Source: Populus alba (lineage: Eukaryota; Streptophyta; Magnoliopsida; Malpighiales; Salicaceae). Taken from it: DNA of 64,000 nucleotides. The notes beneath the pieces are model-generated. The model was not told where the DNA came from, did no database searches, and was given only the letters and a program-made list of their open reading frames with translations. Position 1 is the stretch's first letter; the number at the start of each line of letters is the position of its first letter. The translations under genes and the position numbers were made by a program. Positions 50,389 to 63,060 of this stretch are shown piece after piece. The stretch lies in assembly GCF_005239225.2 (NCBI RefSeq), contig NC_133301.1, forward strand, positions 8,990,318 to 9,054,317, given 5' to 3'.

Positions 50389-51600
50389 TTTGGGAGAGGG
50401 TGAAGCTGTAAGGTAAGAGTAAAAGAATTAATTAAGGAGGAGGAGGAGGAGGAGGCCAAGCTACGAAGTGATTTTTGGCCGTTATGTAAATTCAAATTCA
50501 AATGCCCGCCGCTCTAATATTCTAGTATTTTAGTTTTTGAATTCTAGTGGACGGATAGACTAACGAGACAGTCAAGTCAGGCGTTAAAGCTGCCGTTACC
50601 TTATGTGGTTGCCCTTGTAGTTATCGCAACGATTCTTCTTGGTACCGAGTTTTATGTATATATAAACAAAGAATATAATATTGATTAATATAGTTAAGTT
50701 CTGTTTTTTTGTCATGTCATATTAATTTTTTTTCATGAAGATATTTGATGTGTTTATTTTTAATTCTGATAAATATTAATTGAATTATTCTGTAAAATGA
50801 TATTAATTATTATAATAAGTGATTTACACAAATATTTATTGGTAAGGTAAACTAGTAGCCTCTGTAAATAAAATAAAGCTATCCCATTATGCCCATGTGA
50901 TTCCACTGTGCTATTTTTAAAATCTATTTTTATTTAATTTTGTTGAGATTAAAGTAAATATTTAAAAGAATTCTAACAATTTAATTCTGGAAAAAATAAT
51001 ATTTCTTTAGTCAAGATTCGTTTTCCTTATTCATGTATTTATTTTTTGTTTTTGACAAAAAACATATCTTTTCATCAATATCATGTTTTTTTTTATAAAG
51101 ACTTAAAGAGAATTAAAATAAATATTTCATAGAATCGGATGAATTAAATTAGGGAGGAAAAAATTATTTTTTAATTAAATAATCCATCCTTATTTCGTGT
51201 ATTTCTTTTTTGTTTTGATAAAAAAAAAAAAAAAACATGTTTCTTTTTGCTAAAAGCATGGCTTTTCAAACAAAAACTAATTATGATAAAAAAAAAAAAA
51301 GCAAGCTTCAATCCAAAAACAATCGTATTTATAATTTATAGATGATTGTGTTGAAAAGATAATTAATTTAAGAAACTATATAAAAATTTATAATAAAAAA
51401 ATCAAATATATATTTTATTATTATTAGATATTTATGAGTAATTTAAAACAAATCTTGCATATTAGGTTCTTTTAAAATCATTCATAAAGAAATTACTAAT
51501 ATTACTATAAAAATCTCTAATCTTGATTTAAAAAATATGAAATAATAAGATGATTTCTTAAATATCATTTTAATAATTTTTATTTTAAAAAAAAATTATT
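50389..51600. other. upstream flank of the DUF936 gene
   Basis: 5' leader and promoter region to roughly 50600 (GGA repeat; GC-richer), then AT-rich intergenic DNA with long A runs and no gene. Confidence 0.4.
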
Positions 51601-52116
51601 CTAAATATAAATAATTAAATTAAAACATAAAGGGCCAAAAAGAATCCAAGCCCAATTGTGCATGGATTCACAAAGACAAGCTTACGTGGCTAGTCTTTAA
51701 AAAAATCAGGTATTTCTAGGCCTAGAAAGCCAAGTCCACCACCTAATTTATAAAAAAAATCAATATCATCTATCTAGGCAGACGACATGTCACCCACTAC
51801 AACTAATTCCGACCATCAAAAAATAAATATTCAAGTTATTAGAACTTTAAAAACTTAAATTTTAATATATTTTCACATAAAACACCAAAAATAATATCTT
51901 AATTATCTTAATAACCTTATTTATAACTCCAATACACCCTTTAATTAATTTAAAAATTCAAAATCAAATCAAATAATAAATTTTGTGAGACTTGATCTAT
52001 CTTTTAAAATAATTAAATGTCCAAATCATCTCTATTGAATTTTTCTTTTCAAGATAAGCTCAATGACACCAATGTTAGCATTTTTTCTATTTGAAATGTA
52101 GCCAAATAAAAGCCTT

Positions 52117-52477
52117 CTCTCTCCTTTTTTTTAGGCCACTTTCTCCTCTAAACTTTTATGAAGTAAAATGTGAGTAAATACAATTTTAGCATTGAAATGT
52201 TAGCACAAAAAACTATAGGGACCAAAGATGTAAGAATAAAAACTTACAGGGATCAAAACATTTCCATACCTAATGAATAATGAAAATAGCATTGTAGAGG
52301 AATAATGCAATCCACAATAACTCCTTTTTTTTTTCCGGCTATTTTCTCATCTCTCAACTTTTATGAAGTAAAATGTGAGTAAATAATTTTTTAGCATTGA
52401 AATGTTAAAACCAAAAACTATATAGAGACCGAAGATATAAAAATAAAAACTTATAGGGACAAAGACATTTCGATACC
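52117..52477. repeat. recent direct duplication, ~200-bp offset
   Basis: Copy A (about 52117-52275) and copy B (about 52319-52477) share ACTTTTATGAAGTAAAATG, then 'tgagtaaata', 'ttagcattgaaatgtta', 'aaaaactata', 'gggac' and 'acatttc(c/g)ataccta' in the same order, differing at a few positions. The intervening piece is unrelated. There is no coding. Confidence 0.75.
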
Positions 52478-52654
52478 TAGTATAATTATCTTCTTTCCTC
52501 GGTGAGCAATGAAATGGCTACAATAAAATGCCTATCTTTTAGTTTGCCTTCGTATAGTTAATGGTGAATAGTTAATGGCTCATAAGCCACATTGGTGCAA
52601 GAAAACAAAATCTCAAGTCATTAACACCAAATCCCATAATATAAAAATAAACTA

Positions 52655-52840
52655 ATAACCCTTAAAGATATAGTTTAACTTCTTAGGTTTTAAGTTTGTT
52701 ACTTAGAAATCACCAGTTCGAGTGGAACAAACCTCAGGAAAATTGAAAGGCTTACATGATCGTTAATTTCAAGGACTTTAGAGGAATTAGTCGAAGCATG
52801 CATAAGCTGACTCGAACATCCACAATTAACAAAAAAATAA
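52655..52840 (+). mobile_element. tRNA-derived SINE-like copy
   Basis: A box-A-like 'tagtttaacttctta' near 52667 and a box-B-like AGTTCGAGTGG near 52711 are spaced as in a tRNA promoter. They are followed by body text 'catgatcgttaatttca' and 'attagtcgaagcatgcataa', then 'ctgactcgaacatccac' and an A-rich tail. The body matches what I remember of Salicaceae tRNA-derived SINEs (SaliS type), but the family is recalled, not searched. The copy is diverged. Confidence 0.5.
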
Positions 52841-52950
52841 TTAAAAAAATAAACCAATTAGAAAAAGCCACGTGGTGATGCCAAATTACTTAATAACCCT
52901 TCAAATCCTTACAAATCAAGGTTTTTACTCAATCGATTTCAACAATATCA

Positions 52951-52975
52951 TAGAGAGAGAGAGAGAGAGAGAGAG
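52951..52975. repeat. (GA)n microsatellite
   Basis: GA dinucleotide run of about 25 bases. Confidence 0.9.
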
Positions 52976-53763
52976 GATAGGCTTATCTACGCTTCAGGCT
53001 TTTTTCAATTAAAAATAAAACTAAAAAAAACTGTAGAATGACTAATTTAAGGCTTTACACACACTACCTTCTTAGGGCACTTTCACTAGGAGAAAAAAAA
53101 AAAATTTCTAGCTTTTTTTTTCCCTTGATTTTGCAGCTTCAATAAGAGAGTTAAAATGACTTTTTATATATAAAAAATCATTCCTCCATATCTATCAAAA
53201 TAGCCAAAACATTATTTCATCACTTAAACTTTTCTCAAAAAGCTAAAAGTATTAGTATTAAATATATTAAATACAAATAAGTTATTAAAATATTTTTTTT
53301 TCATTGAAGTGCACATAAAAAAAACCATATGTACAATATTCAAAAAGTCATATTAACAATTTAGCTTTTTAAATGGCTTTTGCTATTAAAGATCCTCTTA
53401 CACAATTAAAACCATACTTATTAGATCCATCCTAAGGGTTGACCCGACTAAGAAGCTGAGTTTGGGGTTATATGGGTTGACCTGAGTCAATCCATAAAAA
53501 ATTTTAAAAAATATTTAAATTTTTAATATTTTATATGAAAAAAATTAAGTAATGATCCCTATGTGAATATAGACTATACATGTTATAAATAATAAAGTTT
53601 AAAAGATTATTTCTAAAAGGTTTTTTATCCCACATTGAAAAAAATACTATGTTAGTATGTTATCCTTTTAAGTTGAAGTACTTAAACCAAAAATTTTTTT
53701 TATCCCACATTAAAAAACATAACTTTTTTTTCTTGTGAACATAGAGTATTATAACATATACTG

Positions 53764-53826
53764 AAAAGGATCAGTGTTTTACTGTGAACTGCATAGTGCA
53801 GTCCATAGCAAAACACTGATTCCTTT
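53764..53826. repeat. imperfect hairpin around a GTGCAGTCC core
   Basis: AAAGGATCAGTGTTTT is mirrored by AAAACACTGATTCCTTT with one extra base, and the loop holds GAACTGCATAGTGCAGTCC, itself a near-palindrome. A close relative of the loop (GAACTGTACTGTGCAGTCC) is at about 54997-55015. Confidence 0.7.
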
Positions 53827-53979
53827 TCACTGTTGCTTTTACGTTTTTTTTAAGTTGTCTTATTTTTTTTTATGCCTTTTGGGATTTTTTTTTTGTTTCT
53901 TTTTTTGTTTTTTTTTTTTAATTTTAACAAAAATTTTTTGTTTAATTTAGTTGATTAATGTTAATTTTTTTATTTAGTT

Positions 53980-55380
53980 ATCAGACTTTCATGATATGTT
54001 TTTGGGTTTAACGGGTTAACCTGGTTTGACAAGTTAATCCATAATTTTTTTTTTTGCTTTCTTTTCTTTTTAATTAATTTTTTTGTTTAGTTTAGTTTGT
54101 TAATATTAAATTTCTTTCTATTTAGTTACTAGACTTTCATGACATAGTCCACAATAAAACACTGATGCTTTAAGTATTTTTTTTTTAGATTTTTTTTTTT
54201 TGCCTTTTAGATTTTTTTTTGTTTCTTTGTTTGTTTTTTTTTCTTTTAACAAAAGTTTTTTGTTTAATTTAGTTTATTAATGTTAAATTTTTTTATTTAG
54301 TTATCAGATTTTAATGACACGTTTTCTGGATTTAACTGGTTAACCTAGTTTAACAAGTTAGCCCATAATTATTTTTTTTGCTTTTTTATTTTTAATTAAT
54401 TTTTTTTGTTTAGTTTAGTTTGTTAATATTAAATTTCTTTCTATTTAGTTATTAGACTTTCATGACATATATCCCAAGTTTCACGGGTGAACCCAGTTAA
54501 TTCTAGGTTGACCCGTCAATTTTTTTTTGTTTTTTTGTTTTCATAATTTTTTTTTGTTTAATGTAGTTTGTTAATGTTAATTTTTTTTTTATTTAGTTAT
54601 CAAACTTTTATGAAACAGATCCTAAGTTTAACGGGTTAACATGTTTTGACGAGTTAACCAAGATTATTATTATTTTTTTTAATTAATTTTTTCGTTTAGT
54701 TCAGTTTGTTAATTTTTACTTTTTTTTTTTATTTAGTTACCAGATATTCATGACATGGATCCCGGGTTTAACGGGTTAACCTGATTTGACGAGTTAACCT
54801 GAATTTTTTTTTTTTGCTTTTTTTTCTTTTTAATTTTTTTTTTGTTTAGTTTAGTTTGTTAATGTTAAATTTTTTTTTTTTTTTACTTCTTAGAGTTTTT
54901 TTTTTCTTTTTAAATTTTAATTTAGTTTATTAATATTAAATTTTTTTCTATATAGTTCTTGGCTGATGCCTTTAGTTTTTTTTTTTATGCCTTTGATTAT
55001 GAACTGTACTGTGCAGTCCGCAGTGAAAAAGGCTGATGCCTTTTGTATTTTTTTTTCTTTTTAACTAATTTTGTCGTTTAATTTAAATTGTTGATGTTAA
55101 ATTTTTTTTTCTATTTCGTTATCAAACTTTCATGACACGGATTCCGGGTTAACCTGGTTTGACGAGTTAGCCTGGTTAATTCTGGGTTAACCCATTAATT
55201 TAACTTTTTTCTATTTAGTTATCAAACTTTTACGACGCGAATCTAAGATTTGACGGGTTAACCTGGTTTGAAGGGTTAACCCAGTTAATTCATATTTTTT
55301 TTTTCGTTTTTTTCATTAGTTTTTTTCTTCATGTTTGTTTTTTTTCTTTGTTTTTTTTAATTAATCTATTTAATTATCAC
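53980..55380 (-). repeat. satellite array, same monomer family, inverted
   Basis: Repeated phrases 'gggtttaacgggttaacctg', 'tttgacgagttaacc', 'tttagtttagtttgttaat', 'attaaatttttttctatttag', 'ttatcaaactttcatgacac' recur near 53990, 54295, 54470, 54605, 54755, 55135 and 55235. Read on the minus strand they correspond to the GGTTAACC / CATGA monomer of 32340 and 56810. Unit length varies (about 130-300 bp) because of T-run changes and inserted hairpin pieces. Confidence 0.6.
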
Positions 55381-55384
55381 ACTT

Positions 55385-56800
55385 TTATGACACGACCTTG
55401 CAGTCAGACCAACGTCCAGTGCTATTGGGTCTGGTATTGCAGCCACACCCACTTAAATTTGGGTCATGCAAGTTTAATGTTATTATTAGTATTATAAATA
55501 TTACTCTTGGATCAGGCGTTGCAACTAAACCTAAAACTCTTGGATATAATTTTGTAGAAAGACCTAACACTTTTAGATCTTAACTTTTTTTAAAATGTAA
55601 AAAATAATTGACATGTGGCATCACGCCACATTGAAATAATTTGTTCATGTAACTAGTATATACTAAAGGGCTTCAAATCTTACATTGAAAAAATAAAATA
55701 TTATTCTAGTATTTATATAGTGAACTTTGAAAATGGTTAATAACCAACTAAAAAAATATAAAAAAAGATGGGCCCTCTCGAAAGAAAAGGAAAAAAGTAG
55801 TCCTGCCTCCAACAGTAGAAAAGAGAACAGCAGGAAGAGCATATAAGAGAAGAGCTTATCCCCTCGAGGGTAAAATAAGACCAAGAAAATCTCGATAGGA
55901 TAAAAAACACATTTGAAAAAAAAACGAGTCTCAACTGGGTTTTGTCGATCATAGGTCAACCGGGTTTTGTCGGGTTTTTGTTCATCCCGCTCTTTTACCT
56001 TACTCAAAACCAGTCCAGCCACCGAGTTGATCGAGTCCTGAGTCAACTTGCCAGGCCGGCCCGAGTTTAATAACTATGGTTAAAACATATGCGGACGAAC
56101 CAACTCAAACCTTTAAAGAACAATTCTCTCTCTCTTCCTCATTGTTGTCACCTCAATTCACTTACACGTCATCTTCTTAAAGACTTATCAGCCCATAATC
56201 ATTGTCCATCTTTGATGATTCTAATGCCACCAGACCAACCCATTCCAAAATCATCAAAAGTGTTGCTTACTCCATTACTAACATGTATTCCTTTAGCTTT
56301 TAATTTCTTCAATCTTGTTCAATTTAGTCCATGTTTTTCTAATGTTTGAGTCCCTGATTTTCTAATTGAGGTAATTAAATATTTTATTCTTAAACTTTCA
56401 ATTCAAATTTCAACTTAAAGATTGTTGTTATTCGACATGGATGTGTGAAGTTTTGGTGATTTTTCTATATTAAATTAACATGATTTTACATAATTGAATA
56501 AAATTGGTTTTAGGGATCTTAATTTATTTTTATATGTTAAAAAGCATTTGTGTGCTTGAAAAATGGGACATGATATTTAGGTTTTTTTTTTTTAATTATT
56601 AGGTCGCGCTATGTTATGGATCAAATCAATTTTTTAATATAAAAAAAATAACTAGGTGTTGCTAATGTTTTTTTCTAATAGATTTTTTAAAAACCTTATG
56701 AGAATTAATCCAATGTAACCTGATCAACTTGGTGGGTTTAAAAAAACCCAGATGACCAATAAAAACTTAGTTTGACTTAAAACAAATATTCAAGATAATA
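55385..56800. other. intergenic with short degenerate repeats
   Basis: At 55395-55580 a phrase 'ggtctgg(t/c)(a/g)ttgcaaccacacc' appears twice in altered form. At 55925-56060 short GGGTTTTGTCG phrases repeat. The open frames here (55663-56046 minus, 56089-56349 plus) are not supported as genes. Confidence 0.4.
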
Positions 56801-56809
56801 TTTTTTTTA

Positions 56810-57480
56810 TATTAAATATTGAGATAACAACATATTGGATCGATTTAGGTCAACTTGAGTTAACCTATCAATCCATTTCCAAGATCATAAGACCATGATA
56901 ATCCATGGAAAGAAAATCAAAACAAATGATCAAATATGGTTTTCAATAAACCCAATATTTTAAGGATGAAATTAAAAAATATATATTAAAAAAAAAAACA
57001 AAAATTACTCGAGTCAACACGAGTTAATCTACCAAACCCCGCGATTTGGGTCATGAGATCGAGATAATTCAATGAAAGCAAATTAAAACATATTATGAAG
57101 CCTAATTCCTAATTAATTCAATGTTGAAAAATAAAATTGAAAAAAATATTCGATTAAAAAAAGGACTACAGTCAACCCAGGTTAACTCGTCAAACTCGTG
57201 ACCCGAGTCATGAGACGAAAATAACCTCATAAAAAGCAATTCAAAACAAATCATGAAACTTAATTCTCAATAAACTCAATATTTAAGGATGAAAATAAAA
57301 AAAAATTAGAAAAAAAAACTCGAGTCAAATTGTCAAACTCGTGATATAGATCATAAAATCAAGATAACCTCATAAAAAATAAATTTTTTTAAAAAAGTTC
57401 AACCCATACTAAAACTAATGTTAAAGGATTAAATTGAAATTAAAAAAAAAAACCCATCATTCTAGTAAATAGTATTTTGT
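56810..57480 (+). repeat. satellite array, ~158-bp monomer
   Basis: About four units with 'aaa(t/c)caaaacaaatcat', 'gaa(g)ccctaatt', 'aaggatgaaatt', 'gagtcaaccc(a)ggttaac', 'gtcatgagac(c/g)(a)agataa' in the same order. The A-T/C phrase recurs at about 56936, 57093 and 57252, giving a period near 158 bp. Confidence 0.7.
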
Positions 57481-58145
57481 ATGGAGAGGTAGAATGAAAA
57501 TGCCCAGTGCTTTTCATTTCTTGTGCGTGTATATATAAAAAGGGTGATTGAGATATTATTATAATATGATTTTATATTTCATATAAAAATAAACCATCAA
57601 ATAAAAAGTCAAGGATCACGTGGAGGCTAACCGACAATTTATGCTTCTCAAATTAATAAGCCATTAAATAAAAAGCAAGGCTAACTAACTACTTATATTC
57701 TAATTTATGAGACTTTTCACATCTAGTATCTTAAATTAATTATTTTGTAGGGTTTTCTATGTTATCGCTGTTATTGTGTTGTTGTTTGATGTTGTTATCT
57801 CATATTTAGGACCTAGGCCAATATTGTAGGTTTTTCTTTCTTTCTATATTATTGTTATTTAAGTTGGATTTGATTTATCTCTTTTACAATTTTTGTTTTA
57901 ATTTTTTTTATGACGCTAGCATTTTCATCCTACAAATCCCATCAAGAGTCTGAAAATGGACCCAAGTTTCTATTGATGTGCTAGGTGGCTATGTATAGAA
58001 AAAAAGCCTATGTATTAAGAATTTAGTTTTTGGATGTAAGTGAGCTTTTTATTATTTTATTTGATAAGTTGATTTTGACGTAAAATTCAAATTTATTATT
58101 AGACACCAATGGCTCAGTACTAATTTTGAAGGGAGATTTATACTT
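57481..58145. other. intergenic, no gene seen
   Basis: AT-rich, without frames or repeats I can define. Confidence 0.35.
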
Positions 58146-58149
58146 CTTT

Positions 58150-58330
58150 TTAGAGCCTGTTTAGAAAATATAAATATGATTAAAATTTAAAATATTTTTT
58201 ATTTAAAAATATATTAAAATAATATATATATTTTTTATTTTTTAAAATTATTTTTTAAATTAGCACATTAAAACAATTGGCAAAAATTTAATTTTTTTTT
58301 AAAAAGACGAGTTAGCCGCATTTCCAACTT
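58150..58330. repeat. AT-rich MITE-like repeat, copy 6
   Basis: Left end 'agagcctgtttagaaaata' fits the missing left partner of the family's right end 'accaaacaagtcc' (copy 2). The core 'tattttttatttaaaaatat', 'attaaaataata', 'aaaattatttttt', 'cacattaaaac' follows. Confidence 0.6.
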
Positions 58331-58479
58331 AGTCTTCAAATCATCATGTAGAAATAAAATGGTACGCTTACTATACCTTAAAAGTTAAAACCTTAAAACC
58401 AGTGTAAGATTTTTCTTAGTTTTCACTTCAAGAAAAATTGAGTTGCAATTTAATTTTTATGACTTTTCATGATCTTCTA

Positions 58480-58503
58480 TAATAATAATAATAATAATAA
58501 TAA
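58480..58503. repeat. (ATA)n microsatellite
   Basis: ATA trinucleotide run of about 24 bases. Confidence 0.9.
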
Positions 58504-58842
58504 AGAAGCTTTCTTCAAGCACTGAAGCTTTGCCAAAACCCTCTCAAGCTTGCAAGCCTTCATCATCTCCAAGTAACGAAACTCTATCGGAATCATGGTG
58601 CACAACACCCTATTATGACTCTTACAATAATTATCATTAACCAGAAGGATTTTTGGAATAAATTAACAAGGTTTGAAGTCAAAAGTCAAAAAATGGGTAG
58701 GCCCCCTTGACCTGATTTCATAGTACAAATATACATACATGCTTTGCATTCGTAATTTCAAGGGCAAGAATACAGATAACGCACCGCGAGCAGGAAAATG
58801 AAAGGGAAATATACGTTTCAAGTGCATTTTTCTTGTATACTC

Positions 58843-61800
58843 TTACGCCACAAAAAACACAAAAAACATGAGGAATACAATAAGTACAAGGAATATTTTC
58901 ATCATCAGCCATCGGTTGGATGAAATACTGTTAAGATACCTGACTAGCTGGCCCTGCGCACCTTCTACATTTGACAGTGTCTCATCCATGTTCTCGTCAA
59001 TCCTGTGCCAGCAGTGCCATAAAGTGAGTTGTAAACCATTGCTAAATAAAAGGAGAGAAATTTATACAATTTCTTTTTCTTTGGTCTTTTTTTGCTTTTA
59101 GTAAGGTCTTTTTTATGATTTTGTAGATTTGTTCTTTTATTTTGTACTGGTGAATGTTGATCTTTTCAAGCTGCTAATCCCAATCATACCATGCAATGGC
59201 AGATAGTAGCAGCCAACATGCCAATCATCTTTAAGAAAAGGACAGCCATGTCTAGGACTTAGTGACACACAAACTGTTCCCAATAGGAGGAGCTGAAGAG
59301 TACTACAACTGTCCAGATAATCCTCATGCATATATGTATGCAAATATTGAAACGCATTTGCGTAATCAAAGCTTCATTTCTAGCGATGGAAACCATAACA
59401 TATAACAAACCTTATTGCAAGCTCTCCTTGCTGTGAAACCATAGTAGCTAGTTGAGTAAAGATGTTGCTCAGCTCATGGATTGTTGACTCCACATTACGA
59501 AGTGCTTCAGCTCTGCTCTGCATGTAACTGTCTTGTAGTGGAACCATTTGCTGCTGCTGCTCCTGCTGCTGCAAAAGTGGCTGGGACTCTACATCTGTCT
59601 GCTTGCTGCAAAGGAAAAGGCGGATGATTTCAGTGGGAAAATAGACACTCTTGTCTCTTGACCCCAAAATCTCATGCATCAGAATCACAATCATCCCATG
59701 CCCAAAAAAATTTCACATCAAAATTGGAAGGAAATTTTATGAATTAGCGCATAAGGAAAAAGGAAAGGAGGTTAAAAAACACAAGGTTGTTCCTACCACA
59801 ACTTCCTAATAGGACACCTCTTAATAGCAACAAATTCTGTAACTTGTACCTGGTAAATAACTGGGATGAGGATACAGAACCATTGGCCCATGGAGGGGGA
59901 GGAGCCTGTGATGCATTAGCAGCTGTCCTGGAAGCAAGTGGACGCTGGCGAACAAAGGGATTTGAGGAGTCTTTTGAAGCAGTGGAAGAAAACAACTGCC
60001 TTCGATTCTCATGAACCTTTAGATTCTGTACATAAACAGAGAATTCAAAACATAAACAATAAATCACAATAGCAATAGTCCAATTACAGAATATTGAGCT
60101 GCCTCTTGTGTTAAATAACAAATTTCAAATTACCTCTGTCCGCATTGTGAGGACTTCTTTAAACTCCTTTGTAGCAGTCATCAAGCGATTCTTTAGGTTA
60201 TCCACAACTGTGGTTGAATGAGTTGTAGTATCACTTGAGATGTTTCCACTTTCATTCTGGGAGCTGCAAAGGAGTTGGAGGTCTACTACAGCTGAATTAA
60301 GCACAGTAATATCTTGTTTTATTACTGTTGTCAACTCTTGGATCTCCAGAGTTGGGTCATCAAACACCGATGTTCTTTTTGCCACTGATCAAAACATACA
60401 ATAAATATCAATGCCAAACATTTTTTGAATTCTCTAGATTATTACAAGTCAATTCCAGCCTCAAAATGCGTTTTCAACATTAATCTACAAAAAGAAAAAA
60501 GAATGTATAGGAAAACATTTTTTCAGATCCAAACGACGGAATGACCAAAGGCTATAATCATAAATTTCAAAAAAAGTGGCACAAGCAAGGGATGCATTTG
60601 TAGCATTCCTGGTGTAAAAAGATATCAACCAATGAAAGGAAACATGAACAGACAATGTACAGTTAAATCAACACACTTCCATTTCAATGGCTTTGGTTTC
60701 TAAAATTTCTTGCAGCTAACCTTCAAGGTAATGAGATCTAAGTATCATATTCGATCAGTAGTTTTGAACCCTTATGAAAATTTTGTACATGCAACACCCT
60801 ACACTTCCAGGAGGTATACAGCTCTCCAAGCAAAGCTGAGAGCCCATGGTTCTCCCAGTCAGAATAATGATATATTAATTCAAAATCAAAGAACTTAACT
60901 TCACTTATTTATGGCATTTACAATGTTATATGAGAAACAGAGGAACATCAGACCACCAATAAGTGTTGAAACTATAGTTGCAACCCTACCTAGTTATTTC
61001 CAGGATCAGTTTTTGACAAAAATACAGACCGATAGTCTACAGGTTATTCCAGGATCAGTTTTTGATGTGACAAAAATTCATCAAAATAAGGATTAAGGAG
61101 GAAATAAGAAAAAAAAAAATACAAAGTCACTGCAACAGAGGAATTCAATATCATTGGCAATCCACTACAGACTTCTGAAAAAGCCCCCAAAGCAAAACAC
61201 CATAAGGATGACAAAAAAATGTGTCTTCTCACAATACATGCTTCCAGAGAGTAATTCTTGGAGATTTTCAAATTCCATTATATCCACAAATACTCCAAAC
61301 AGTTCAGTTTCCAAGCACGGGTAATCATTGATACAAAGTCACCTCCAGAAACTTCATTGAAACAAAAATTAAAGAAGAGACAGACTGATAAACGATGGGG
61401 ATAAAGATGACAATAGTTACCTAATTAGCCTAAATTAAATAACCCAAAGCTCATGCACGCAAAATATGAAGAATATGAGAGTTCTCACTCAGTATCAGTA
61501 TAGCATATTTGTCCTTCCCATTATATTCATCCTCATTTACTTCACACCCCCATAGATTGAAAACCTTTAAAATATGCCATATAAGTAATTTGAACCTAGC
61601 ACTTGACCAAGGTGGATAGAGCAAATGATCAGCTAAGGCCCTCTGGTTCGGTCTGACTTGCCACAAAATCCCTGTACCACTTCTATAATTTTTTGTGGAA
61701 GATTCATTTGGAACATTTTCAAAGCAGAACATTGAATTTATTGATTACATTTTCCAAATTATAATACAATTATCTTACTCTTTGACCATGAATCATAAAT

Positions 61801-62672
61801 GAAATTATTTGTTACAACATGCTAATAATAATTCTAAATCACATTTGACATTTCTTTTCTTGTCCCAAAAAAGATTTTGTGCATGTAAAGGACTAAGAAT
61901 TGAAAAAATTACATAGATGGTGTCATTGAAAGATAGAAATTAAGAAAAAAATAGATAAAAACAGACACCATGTTAGAAACAGTTTCCAATTTTTCTGAAC
62001 GTATGCCAAGTAAAACCCCTCAAATGCCCCATCAAAAAAGTTCCAAAAAGAAACGAGAAGGAACACCATCCTATGATTAAGAAAATAAAATAAAATTATG
62101 TTATAATAATTACATTGACAAGAACTTATCCTTAAAAATTATTTATGGACAAACACCAAGGGAGCGCAAGCAAACAAGTGAAAGGCCAAAACTCATCATT
62201 TGCATCAAGAACAAATCTCCATCTCCAACCCTTTTTTATCCATAATAAACTAATTGTAAAAGTCAACTAATTCCAACACGTCCTACGCATTTTAGCAATG
62301 TTGTGTTTTAAGAATGCATCTTTACTGAATCGTTGCCATTTCCATAACACTATATTACTCACTTCAATTATCAATTATCAATCTTGAAACTCACATAATC
62401 AAGTACGAAATACAATCAAGTAACTCACGTTTTGCGAGCTTCGCCAGCTTTTGCGATGTCTGGTGGATCCCAAGCCCAATCTTGGATGCTCTTTTATTAA
62501 ATTCGGATTGAATCGCCACAGCAGATCGCGTGGCATCGGCCTTGGTGCTGCTACCACTGCTGGAAGATGCCACATTGTTCGTCGATGAGAACGATTTCTT
62601 TAACCTCTCTGCTACACTCAAAAACTCTTGTGTCCGATCCCTATACGATGTTTTTACCGGCGGCATCATCAT
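58843..62672 (-). CDS. SYP32: Qa-SNARE syntaxin SYP32 (SED5/syntaxin-5 group)
   Basis: Exons 62672..62429, 60384..60134, 60025..59850, 59605..59411 and 59002..58843 (stop TAA) join in frame to 1026 nt, 341 aa, near Arabidopsis SYP32 (about 347). Seen: an N-terminal SYRDRTQEF segment like the Sly1-binding peptide of SED5-type syntaxins; Habc helices (residues about 60-165, with SEFNKRASKIGLGI and FDDPTLEIQEL); a linker with PFVRQRPLA and a Gln run; the SNARE motif (about residues 245-310, with STIHELSNIFTQLATMVSQQ and the zero-layer Gln of the Qa class); and a C-terminal membrane anchor ending with a short hydrophobic tail. Known: mediates ER-Golgi and intra-Golgi fusion with Qb, Qc and R partners. 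MMMPPVK offers three possible start Mets; the first is used. Exon 4 has the donor AAG|GTTTGT, weaker than consensus. Confidence 0.95.
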
Positions 62673-63060
62673 CTTCGTCCTCTATTTTCTTTCGTTGTTT
62701 TTTTTTTTTTTTTTTACAAAATAATAGTAATAATAATAATAATATCAATTAAATCCTATTTATATAAAGGGGCATGCCCGATCTCCAAACCCTAAACTGA
62801 GGATTGGATTGCCAGTGGAACGGTAAGAGAAGACAAAGTAGGACAGAATTGTAAACAGGGTTTAGGATAGAATTGAGGAAAAGGAAAGAAGAGAGAGAGA
62901 TTGTTTGCTCAATTGGGAGAGGAGAGGAGAGGAGATCTAAAATCTAGATCTACCTGATGAATTGTTTTGCTGTAAAATTTGGGTCCAAAATTAAGACGCC
63001 CAATTTTCAAATCCGACTACAAAAAATAATTGAATTTCAACGACATTTGACGACATCGTT
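62673..63060. other. SYP32 leader and promoter region
   Basis: On the minus strand a T17 run (A17 on the mRNA side) lies about 25-40 bp upstream of the start, next to an (AAT)n run. A TATA-like CCTTTATATAAATAGG is at about 62758-62767, and a GAGAGA/GGAGAG purine-rich stretch at 62880-62935. Confidence 0.5.
62758..62767 (-). promoter_or_regulatory. TATA box of SYP32
   Basis: TATATAAATA on the minus strand, about 90 bp upstream of the start codon. It fits the position of a core promoter if the leader is about 60 bases long. No start site was mapped. Confidence 0.5.

Noticed and set aside
55663..56046. 127-codon minus-strand open frame
   Set aside because: Phe/Leu-rich text from A/T-rich DNA, no domain, no splice context.
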